From the NCBI GenBank assembly GCA_002104905.1, contig MCFE01000878.1, positions 1 to 28,710 on the forward strand: DNA of 28,710 bases, given 5' to 3'. The DNA is from Basidiobolus meristosporus CBS 931.73 (taxonomy: Eukaryota; Basidiobolomycota; Basidiobolomycetes; Basidiobolales; Basidiobolaceae). Position 1 is the first letter of the stretch, and every line of letters starts with the position of its first letter. The position numbers were made by a program, and so were the translations under genes. Positions 20,920 to 28,710 of the stretch are shown in pieces. The notes under the pieces were generated by a model. It saw nothing but the letters and a program-made list of their open reading frames with translations, did no database searches and was not told the origin of the DNA.

Positions 20920-22113
20920 TCCGTGGATGAAGCCAGCAAATTTGTAGTACAGGATGAAACACTCTACCAAATTGTTGATGGAAGCCCTATTGCCTAATGC
21001 CCTTATGTTGCTCTGCCTGGATTTAATACATAAGCTACACAATGGATATGGACATCTTGGGATCAGAAGGAACCTATAGTCTTGTGAAAGCCAGAGCATG
21101 GTGGCCCAGAATGAAACAAGACTATTGAGAAGCTAGTGAAAACATGCCCAAACTGCCAAATCCAACCAAGGCAGATCACAAAGAATTGCCGAACTCTTCC
21201 CTTTGGAGCCTGTCAGACCATTTGAGAGATGGGGAATTGACTTTATTGGAAGACTGCCAACTACCAGGAAATGCAACTGTTGGATCCTAGTAGCAATTGA
21301 CCACGCCACTAAATGGCCAGTTGCTAAAGCTGTACCAATAGCCAGTGAACAAGAAGTTGCAAGTTTCATTTACCATGAGATCCTGATGAAGTTTGGATGC
21401 CCTGTGGAGATCTTATCTGATAGAGGTGCAAACTTTATGGCAAAGACATTGGAGGCTTACCTGGAAATGTCAGCAGATCAGACACTTGAAAACCTTGGCA
21501 TATCACCCCAGAACTAATGGAGTCACTGAGCGGTTTAATGGATTATTTGGAAAAATGCTGACCAAGTATGCAAATGGAGTTGTCAGTAGATGGGATGAGT
21601 ATATAGACCAAGCACTCTTTGCATGCAGAGTTAGAGTACACAACACCACCCAGCAATCACTATTTACTTAGTGTATGTATGTTAACCAAGGATTCCAGGA
21701 GATCTCACACAACCAAACTTACAGACACCTTAGAAGATGAACTCAGTCAGCCAAGTAGACACCAGCAACTGGAGCAAAGACGTCAAGAGGCATAGACCAA
21801 AGTATCTCAAAGTGCAGAAAAGATGAAGCAGAGATTTGATAAGACTATAGCTCCAGAAGTATTGGCAGTTGGGAACTTTGTATTGCTAAGAAACAACACT
21901 TGGAAGAAGTTTGAGCCACAATGGACAGGACCATTCAAGATCATCAGAGAATGTCCATTTGCAACTTACCAACTGGTGGACAAACAAGGCAATATCTGGG
22001 AAGACTTAGTACACAGGGTCAGACTCAAGCTTGCAGGACTTGCTGATAATACTGAACCATCAAGATATTGGTATCACAAGAAAAGAGATTCAGGAGAACC
22101 CTCTCAGCTTTAG
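20874..22113 (+). pseudogene. Integrase half of E2 pol, multiply frameshifted
   Basis: Matches E1 bases 2612-3848 but has nine single-base indels (net +3) and a TAT-to-TAA change near 20995. Surviving open pieces are 21203-21517 (integrase core, with [13 protein letters not shown] and ILSDRGANF), 21393-21671 ([11 protein letters not shown], catalytic Glu), and 21823-22113 (C-terminal SH3-like region, ending at the ancestral stop). Several differences are CpG-to-TpG. No functional integrase could be made from this copy. Confidence 0.92.
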
Positions 22114-22114
22114 T

Positions 22115-22123
22115 AGGAGAGAA
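22115..22123 (+). promoter_or_regulatory. Polypurine tract of E2
   Basis: AGGAGAGAA between the pol stop and the 3' LTR; one G of the E1 tract is changed to A. Confidence 0.75.
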
Positions 22124-22490
22124 TATTATGATCTGCTGCTTAAATGTTTAAATTAGATCAGTTTTTAGTCAAATCAATTAGTATATGCTTAGGTTATTAG
22201 CATATCAGTATTACCTATCAAATCAGTAGCATTAGTCAGCAAATGAATCAGCAGATCCTTATCAGACAGAAATAAATATATTAAGTAGGATCTTATTGGG
22301 TGATGATGATGCAATCATATGAGTCATCAGCCACAACCTACATTAGAAATTCAATTAGTCAGTAATTGATCTGGCAAAATGTATATAAGGAGCTGCTGGA
22401 ACCTCAATAAAAGTCAGTTCAATTTTTAGTGAATACAATACTGGCTAAACTCCTTATTCCACTACAACTCTTATACAAAGACTTGTAACA
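22124..22490 (+). repeat. 3' LTR of E2 (367 bp), diverged
   Basis: Starts TATTA instead of TGTTA, so the terminal TG is lost. Ends TAACA. About 22 differences from the E2 5' LTR. It shares CTATCAAATC and CAATCATATGAG with the E3 LTR, whereas E1 and the E2 5' LTR have CTATGAAATC and CAATCAAATGAG, placing it in an older subfamily. TATATAAG at 22382-22389 and AATAAA at 22406-22411. Confidence 0.93.
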
Positions 22491-23589
22491 CTGGCACTCT
22501 AATTTCTACTGTAATGCCAGTAGTAGGACACAGTTACTGGCAATTTACTCAATTGTACTTATGTGATAAGAATAGTACTTTACTTGTGTTATTTACTTTA
22601 CATTATGCTCCAGACACATTACTCTCTGTAGATGTCTTCCTGTATAAATATACTGTGAATAATAAGTATATCAAATATTTTACATACTGTGCTTTTTTCT
22701 CCTTTATATGACTTTCCTCTGTGTTTACCTGCCAATAAGCTGAAACTCTTTAGATATTCAAATGTATGCTCCACTCCAACTCTGATATGATTAAATATCA
22801 CATTGTAGAGCTTCTGCTTCCTGCTAAGCACACTATTCCTTGGCTTGCTATGATCTACAATACATCCTATTCTCTGACAATCCTCTCCTATATGAGTTAA
22901 GTCTGCCATCTATTTTGCCTCTTGACTGAATTCTAGATGATTCTCTGTTGAAATAATTAGGAGTCCACCTAATTATTAATATGTTACAAACTAGCACTAA
23001 GTGAAATGATATATTTCAGATTATCAACATGGAAATTAGTTTGTAAGATATTAACTAATTATTAGGAATTAGAGAAGTACAGAATTTTAAGAAAATCTGA
23101 AACTTGTCCAAATGAGCTGAAACTTGGCACATGTACTCCTGAGACTCCCCTAATAATGACCAAATAGTCACATTTACGTAGTTCTGCAATAAGTACAAAT
23201 ACTCTGTTGCAACTCAATAAAACATCAAGTGAATAGCATGTAAATCTTCTAATTCTCCAATTCACTTCCAATATATCTCTCTAATATTTCAGCATTCTCT
23301 CCCCAGAGTGCTTTGCCATTCCTACTTCTAGCAAATGGCCCACTAAGGCAGATGATGTGACCCTCAATGTCAGACAAGGCCTAAAACCGCACACAGTGTG
23401 CCTTGTATTTGGCAGAATAAAAGTGCCTCTGCCCTCCAGAAGGTTGGTTAGCCCTGACTGGGAAGGTATCCAAGATGTTTCTGATTTGGAACCTGTAGCT
23501 GAACATTCTGGGAAATGCAGCTGTTGTGTTGTATTATGAATAGTTTGGGGCCTGTTCCGCAATGTGGAGACTAATAAAATATGCAACAA
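22491..23589 (-). pseudogene. DDE_Tnp_4 (PIF/Harbinger-like) transposase remnant, copy C
   Basis: Minus-strand remnant in two parts split by a solo LTR. The upstream part, 23300-23589, has LLEGRGTFILPNTRHTV; the downstream part, 22619-22909, is open for 96 codons with HIGEDCQRIGC, FNHIRVGVEHTFEYLK, LLAGKHRGK and HSIFIQEDIY. The V-E-H-T-F segment is the region of the catalytic Glu. The aspartates of the triad are not identified with confidence. Removing the LTR and one target copy restores alignment with 15709-16217. The E2 3' LTR abuts the end of the repeat at 22491. Confidence 0.68.
22946..23294 (+). repeat. Solo LTR (349 bp) with 5-bp target duplication
   Basis: Begins TGTTGAAATAATTAGG and ends TATTTCAGCA, imperfect inverted ends. 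Flanked by TTCTC at 22941-22945 and TTCTC at 23295-23299. Its length equals the E5 Copia LTR, and the distal part aligns with the E5 LTR in opposite orientation, so it is a Copia-family solo LTR in plus orientation left by LTR-LTR recombination. Confidence 0.88.
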
Positions 23590-23827
23590 CTTTCAGGCTG
23601 CAAATACCAAAATAGTTTATCAGGAGTTTGATATTCCAATAGTAGGTGTAACTTTCACCAATATTCTCAATCCTAAGCTCAAGATTTACTGTGGGTGGTG
23701 TTTCTCACTTCTACAGTAGTGTTCTGACCTTCTGCCAACTATTAAGCTTATTTAATTTTATAGTGACTTTTCCTTATTTGAAAGTAACTTCCCTTTCTGA
23801 GATTATACATCCTGATATGGAGATTCT

Positions 23828-24060
23828 CAACTTCCCTTTTACCAAAAGGGTGTCGTGTAGGAGTCTCTGAAGGTGTCTTTACACCTAAAGGGGTGTCTAA
23901 AGGGCAGTTTTTGTAGTAAAGGGGCTTCCTATAGTGGTCTCTAAAGTGGACTTTACACAAAAGAGGGGCCTGAAGGGGCAACTTTACAGTGAAAGTGCAT
24001 TTTAAAGGGGTCTTCAAACTCAAGGGGTATCTAAAGGGGTGTCTTTTGAGTGAAGAAGCT
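23828..24060 (+). repeat. G-rich degenerate minisatellite
   Basis: Irregular repeats of a motif near TAAAGGGGTGTCT. GGGG runs occur at 23890, 23921, 23965, 23975, 24007, 24024 and 24036. Minus-strand translation gives a Pro/Leu/Lys-rich pattern (KTPLK, KLPLQ) that only reflects the repeat. Spacing between runs is irregular, 10-44 bases. Confidence 0.6.
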
Positions 24061-24541
24061 TCTTAACTAGGACTTTTCCAACCAAAAAGTTGTAGTTTTC
24101 TTGTAGAACTTGAATTGGATTCTGGTGAGCTTTGCAGTTTCTTTACTGATGTAGCACCAATCAAAGTCAGAATACTCAACAGTGCAAGTGATATAGGGGA
24201 AGTTTATAATCTTTAAGCTTGATATAGTAATGTGGAGATTCTGGAAAGAGATGCTCACTTTACTTTCAGCTGAGGGAGTCATATATATGAATATTTTGAA
24301 GGAACCAAGTTTTTTGGGCAATTGCTCTAGCAATACATGTGATACAAAGCTATAATTTTGCAGTGGCACAGATTGAAAATAGGTGTGGCATCTGTAAAAG
24401 TTGCAAATGATTTTATTGGCTGTTTATATGCAATCAAAGTCACCAAAGTAATTCCAGTGAGAGGCCTATTGTAAATGGTAAATGGACTCTTTTGATCATG
24501 GCTCCTTAAGTACTGCTTCAAATTGGCTTTGACTTAATGCA
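24061..24541. other. No recognisable gene
   Basis: Minus-strand open frames of 100 codons (24067-24369) and 64 codons (24327-24521) overlap but show no motif I know and no counterpart between the fold-back and DDE blocks of copy B. Possibly decayed transposon coding sequence. Confidence 0.35.
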
Positions 24542-24625
24542 TAGGTCTGCTATGACTCCCAGGCACACTATGGCACTATTTGGCACTCATGGCTCAATGT
24601 GGCACTATCCAATGGAACAAGTCTA
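24542..24625. repeat. Truncated fold-back element end (84 bp)
   Basis: Matches the outer end of the right arm of the fold-back element (about 15086-15169), with three TGGCACT heptamers and the terminal CAAGTCTA. The rest is missing. It sits in the copy C counterpart of the region where the complete fold-back lies in copy B, but 27 bases away. Confidence 0.88.
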
Positions 24626-24639
24626 TTATGTTGAAAAAT

Positions 24640-26186
24640 ATATCCTCAAATAATGACTTGGTGATTTTATTGATGATATGCACACAAGTTTATAATCAAA
24701 CAGGAGATCTGAAGTTGATGTGATTTCATTTGGTAAGAGCTCCAAAGTATCAGAAACAGGGTAAGTGAATATGTTCAGGAATCCAATGGCGAGGTTCAAG
24801 AGGAGGGGTACAGACTGCAGGCAACCGCATCTAGATTGCACAAGGATGCCTCACTGGATTAGTTACCATCCCTTGCAATGACATTGCACCGTGCACATCA
24901 GTCCAATTTAGGCTGATATCCTTCCTAAGTATGCGCTGCTTTGAGTTGATGTGCATCAAGATCAATGCCCATACTTCAGAGTAAAACTACTAGAACTTGC
25001 CAAATGGCTCATTTGTATGCATGTCCATTGGGGTGGGCCAAGTTGTGTCAACATATAACATCACATTAAATTCAGCCAAGGGTCACAAAGTTAATGTCTC
25101 ATGACTAAGAGGTACCAATCCTGTCAGGACACTGTCTAGATACTGTTGAAATTAATTGCACCCCAGATTTCACAAAAAATTGGTCAAAATATTTCATCAC
25201 AACAATGTATGGAGTGGCTATTAATTGGTTCCCTGCCAATTTGCTCACTTTCTGATCCTGTAAACTCTATTTGCCACCTATGTTTGTGTGCATTGATTGG
25301 CTATTGCCTCTTTTTCACACTCCTTACTTCCTGACTCAAATGTTTCTCTTACTTTTCATGAGTACAAATTGATTCATTTCTGTTGAACCTTAGTTGTACC
25401 TCAATTGCCAGTTGTATGGACCTATACAAGTCCCTATGCCCTACACTAACATTAAGCCCAACCCCACACCCAATAAGTAGCTCCATTAAAATCCACTACT
25501 CAATAAGTATTTCTGCTGTAATACTCAGGTTCCACAACTTTGGCAGGAACCCAATGGCTTTATGCCACTCTTCATTCACTGGTTCCCACATGTCCTGGTC
25601 TTCAACTGGCACTGCAAGGTCTAGCATCTCACCTGCCAGTCTTTGCAGTAAATCCTTACAATATTCCAGTGCATTTTCTTGAGCTCTGCTCTTAAAGAAG
25701 TGCTGCAACCTCTTGATGCGCCTATCAATGTTCCAAGACTCCACTGAAGGTATTGCAAGGGTATTTCAAGCTCTTGACATTGTAACCTTATCTGTCAGTG
25801 GGATCTCCACTCTGTCACCAATAGAGGATGTGGAGGCTGTGGTAGACAAATTACCTTTTCAGCAAACTCATTGACCTTCCTGGAGTGTAGCTCAACTGGC
25901 TGTGCTTCCAACTCATATGAAAACAGCTTTTTTCTTATGGTAATTCTTCTTGGCTATGTTGAATTTCAGTCTGTTCCTGGCTTGCAACATTAATTGGCAT
26001 GAGCTGCAGTTTTTTTGCATGCCTCCCTGTCTCAGGCTTGGGTAGACATTTTCCCCTTTACTTTTTCCTTTATCATTACCAGGTCTTACACTGCTTCTTT
26101 GAATGGGTGCTTCTTGAGTAGTGCTACACTTTTCCTTGATAAATGTTGTGCTGGTGCAATTCAAGTGCATTCTGCTTGACCTTGAG
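24640..26186 (-). repeat. DNA-transposon repeat, copy C
   Basis: Minus-strand counterpart of copy B about 12640-14434 and of copy D. It includes the CAATAGCCAATCAATGC block near 25300 and the AAATCACCAAGTCATTAT block near 24650. The left part carries the D-like segment that copy B lacks. It is cut on the right by the E3 LTR at 26187. Confidence 0.8.
25496..26186 (-). pseudogene. Unrecognised protein (ORF2), copy C
   Basis: The C-terminal 82-codon piece at 25496-25744 contains LQHFFKSRAQENALEYCKDL, LDLAVPVEDQDMW and ITAEILIE, matching copy B 13300-13540. Upstream, the basic section of copy B (IKEKVKGK) is found at about 25990-26100 in a broken frame. The E3 LTR cuts off the N-terminus. Conservation of sequence and order across copies that both carry stops argues that the ancestor was protein-coding. 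Confidence 0.5.
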
Positions 26187-26555
26187 TGTTACAAGTCTTG
26201 GTATAAGAGTTGTAGAGGAATAGGGAGTTTAGCTAGTATTGTATTCACTAAAACTTGAACTGATTTTTATTGAGGTTCCAGCAGCTCCTTATATACATTT
26301 TGCCAGATCAATTAATGACTAATTGTATTTCCTAATGTAGGTTGTGGCTGATGACTCATATGATTGCATCATCATCCCCTAATAAAATTCTACTTAATAT
26401 ATCTATTTCTGTCTGATAAGGATCTGCTGATTCATTTGCTGACTAATGCTACTGATTTGATAGATAACACTGATATATTGATAGGCTAAACATACAACTA
26501 ATTGATTTGAATAAAAACTGATCTAACTTAAACATTCAAGCGGCAGATCATAGCT
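26187..26555 (-). repeat. 3' LTR of Gypsy remnant E3
   Basis: Reverse-strand LTR of the same family, ending TAACA (at 26187) but with the starting TGTTA altered to AGCTA. About 5% different from the E1 LTR and sharing subfamily variants with the E2 3' LTR. A TATATAAGG box and AATAAA are retained in antisense. Confidence 0.92.
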
Positions 26556-27835
26556 GTCTCCCCTACTAAAGTTGGGAGGGTTCTCCTCAATCTCTTTTCT
26601 TATGATACCAATATCTTAATGGTAAGGTATTGTTGGCAAGTCTTGCAAACTTGAGTCTGTCTCTATGAACTAAATCTTCCCAGATATTCCCTTGTTTGTC
26701 CACTAGTTGGTAAGTTGCAAATGGACATTCTCTGATGATCTTAAAGGTCCTGTCCATTGTGATTCAAGCTTCTTCCAAGTATTGTTTCTCAGCAATACAA
26801 AGTTCACATCTGTTAATGATTCTGGTGATGCAGTCTTATCAAATCACTGCTTCACTTTTCTGCATTTTGAGATACTTTGGTCTGTGTCTCTTGCCATCTT
26901 TGTTCCAGCTGCTGGTGTCTACTTGGCTGACTGAGTTTATCTTCTAAGGTGTCTGTAGGCTTTGGTTGTGTGAGATCTCCTGAAATCCTTGGTTCACATC
27001 CATTCACTAAGTAAAGTGGTGATTGCTGGGTGGTGTTGTGTACTCAACCTCTGCCTGCAAAGAGTGCTTGGTCTATATACTCATCCCATCTACTGACAGC
27101 TCCATATGCATACTTGGCCAGTATTTCCCCAAATAATACATTAAACTGTTCAGTGACTCCATTAGCTCTGGGGTGATATGCCAAGGTAGTCAAGTGTCTG
27201 AAGTGCTGCATATCCAGGTTAGCTTCCAATGTCTTTGCCATAAAGTTTGCTCCTCTATTGTATAGGATCTCAACAGGGCATTCAAACTTCATATTGCTCT
27301 CATGGTAGATAGAACTTGCAACTTCTTGCTTACTGACTACAGGTACTGCTTTAGCCACTGGCCACTTAGTGGCATGGTCAATTGCTACCAGCATCCAAGG
27401 ATTGCATTTACTGGTAGTTGGCAGTCTTCCAATAAAGTCAATCCCCCATCTTTCAAATAGTCTTACAGGCTATAAGGGCAAGAGTTCAGCAATTCTTTGT
27501 GGTTGGCCTTGGTTGATATGCCAATTTGGGCATGCTTACACTAGTTTCTCAACCTTGTGCTTCATTCTGAGCCACCAAGCTCTGGCTTTCACAAAACTAT
27601 AGGTTCCTTCAAATCCAAGATGTCCATATCCATTGTGTAGCTTATTATTAAATCCAGGCAAGCAACACAAGGACAATAGGCAATAGGGCTTCCATCAGCA
27701 ATTCAGCAGTGTTCATCTGGTACCACAAATTTGCTGGCTTCATCCTGCATTATCTTCTTGATCTCTTTGTCCACTTCATTAGGAATGGCTTGGTACTCCA
27801 AGGTCTTTGGTAACAGGCTAGGCCAATCTGATTCA
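26556..27835 (-). pseudogene. Ty3/Gypsy pol 3' remnant E3 (integrase)
   Basis: Minus strand. Starts at [10 protein letters not shown] (equivalent to E1 base about 2570) and runs to the polypurine tract. The best open piece is 27044-27394, 116 codons of integrase core with [14 protein letters not shown], a changed second motif [10 protein letters not shown] (D832 of E1 replaced by N), and ANGVTEQFN (catalytic Glu kept). Further pieces are frameshifted, and a TGA interrupts the C-terminus near 26590. Inactive. A Copia LTR cuts it at 27836. Confidence 0.92.
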
Positions 27836-28184
27836 TGTTGTAAGAGTCTTGGAGATATTGGAAGTGATTGGGAGAACAAGTAGATAATGCGGCTTTCACT
27901 TAATGATTTATTGAATGTAAAAGTAGTATTTATACTTTTACCAGGTCTTGGCATTGCAAACACATTGAATAGGTTAATGAAGGTCCCAAGAACATGTGTG
28001 CAAGGTTTGGGGCTGTTTGGACAACTTTGTGAATTTTCATGTTCTGGGTACCTAGTATTTTGGTGAAAATATTCTAAGTAAATCCCAACAAGAAATTTGG
28101 TCAGTATTCTAGAGGATTTAAAGGTGATGATCTAAGTGACTAAGTTAGGTGAATATTTAGGTGGAAATACAAGTTTTTACAACA
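27836..28184 (-). repeat. 3' LTR of Ty1/Copia element E5 (349 bp)
   Basis: On the plus strand it begins TGTTGTAA and ends TTACAACA, a perfect 8-bp inverted terminus. A purine tract (plus-strand CTCCCACTC at 28185-28193) lies where expected beside it. It interrupts E3, so E5 is younger; the adjoining pentamer ATTCA at 27831-27835 would be one copy of the target duplication. Confidence 0.9.
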
Positions 28185-28710
28185 CTCCCACTCAGCCAAA
28201 TGTTCATACTGACTAGTCCTAATTTTGCCCTAAGATATTCAAACTTGTCTCTAGCTAATGGTTTGGTAAATATGTCTGCAATCATTTCATCTGTAGGACA
28301 GTAAACTAAGCTAGCTAAGCTATTCTCTATAGCTTCACATATGAAATGATGTCTAATATCTATGTGCTTGGTTCTAGCATGAAAATTTGGATTTCTACCT
28401 AATTGTTTACATCCTTAATTATCTTGAAATAAAGTAATAGGTGTTTTTTGACATAGGCCTAAATCTGTGAAAAGTTTTCTTAGCCGCATTGCTTCTTTTA
28501 TAGCTTCACAGGCTGCCATATACTCTGCCTCTGTGGTGGAAAGTGCTACAGTTGGTTCCTTTCCTGAATTCCATGAAATTGCTCCTTTACAGTAAAGAAA
28601 GGTGTATCCTGTGGTAAATCTTCTGTCTTCCAAATTTTGTCCCCAATCAGCATCAGAGTATCCCACAATATCATGTTCTGAATCCTTATAAGTGTATCTG
28701 AAGCAGATAT
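28157..28710 (-). pseudogene. Ty1/Copia polyprotein 3' end (RNase H), one internal stop
   Basis: Read on the minus strand from the window edge: GYSDADWGQNLEDRRFTTGY, AISWNSGKEPTVALSTTEAEY, FQDN, then TAA at 28415-28417 where Copia proteins have DNQG, then NPNFHARTKHIDIRHHF and IADIFTKPLARDKF. The frame otherwise continues for about 180 codons and ends at 28157-28159 inside the LTR. These are the standard Copia RNase H signatures (SDADWA, STTEAEY, RTKHIDIRYHF). The stop is one C-to-T change from CAA. The rest of the element lies beyond the window. Confidence 0.93.

Larger units (their letters stand above)
17550..22490 (+). mobile_element. Ty3/Gypsy element E2, 4.94 kb, apparent mosaic
   Basis: Both LTRs, primer-binding site, gag-pol and polypurine tract are present. 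The 5' LTR and the first 2.9 kb of coding sequence are near identical to E1 and free of indels. The part after about 20874 is much more diverged and has nine single-base indels relative to E1, and the 3' LTR differs from the 5' LTR at about 22 positions (about 6%). Flanking pentamers do not match (TATTC before, CTGGC after). The left flank is E4 pol and the right flank is a DDE-transposon repeat. It therefore looks like two insertions joined, or an assembly join. Confidence 0.9.

Noticed and set aside
24067-24369. 100-codon minus-strand frame as a possible host gene
   Set aside because: No motif, no conserved counterpart in copy B, and it sits between transposon fragments. Left as unrecognised.
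1-28710. CRISPR arrays, operons, replication origins, rRNA
   Set aside because: No regularly spaced repeats, no ribosome-binding-site-led gene series and no rRNA motifs; the content is eukaryotic transposon DNA.
1-28710. Repeat-induced point mutation as the source of the stops
   Set aside because: Several stops are C-to-T, but many differences are CpG-to-TpG and transversions or indels are also common. Methylated-CpG decay plus drift explains them without RIP.

Overview
This window looks like a gene-poor, transposon-dominated stretch of a eukaryotic nuclear genome, most likely a filamentous fungus with a repeat-expanded, CpG-methylated genome. The evidence is LTR retrotransposons with TG...CA LTRs, TATA boxes and AATAAA signals, fragments resembling fungal tnp2/Plavaka-type transposases, and strong CpG loss in the older DNA. 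The species cannot be fixed from sequence alone, and the fungal call rests on resemblance of the transposon proteins. I see no host housekeeping gene, bacterial-style operon, rRNA or convincing tRNA.

Layout. 1-4226: 3' part of a young Ty3/Gypsy element (E1) with its 3' LTR, inserted in a degenerate DNA transposon, copy A (4231-5815). 5816-6968: Ty1/Copia pol remnant abutting an inverted LTR fragment. 6969-9967: mostly unrecognised, with a short repeat copy D (about 8420-8790). 9968-14434: repeat copy B, made of a degenerate tnp2-like transposase (minus) and a divergent unknown ORF (plus). 14435-15169: a near-perfect 735-bp fold-back element. 15709-16217: remnant of a DDE_Tnp_4 (PIF/Harbinger-like) transposase. 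17073-17549: minus-strand Ty3/Gypsy RT/RNase H fragment (E4), broken by E2. 17550-22490: Ty3/Gypsy element E2, whose 5' half is young and open and whose 3' half is old and full of indels. 22491-23589: second DDE_Tnp_4-like remnant (minus) interrupted by a solo LTR with a 5-bp target duplication. 23828-24060: G-rich degenerate minisatellite. 24542-26186: repeat copy C (minus), including a fold-back fragment. 26187-27835: old Ty3/Gypsy 3' remnant (E3, minus). 27836-28710: Ty1/Copia element (E5, minus) nested in E3 and running off the window.

The window reads as layered insertions. DNA-transposon copies A-D and the DDE remnants are oldest, old Gypsy copies (E3, E4, 3' half of E2) come next, and E1, the 5' half of E2 and E5 are youngest. 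E1 and E2 together show the whole Gypsy life cycle apparatus: Gag with zinc knuckle, aspartic protease, reverse transcriptase, RNase H, and integrase with a D-59-D-35-E core. Neither copy is intact as read: E1 is cut by the window edge and carries a stop between gag and pol, and E2 has nine single-base indels in its integrase half. The most notable structures are the mosaic E2, the 14-heptamer fold-back element, and the recurring linkage of a tnp2-like gene, an unrecognised ORF and a PIF-like nuclease.
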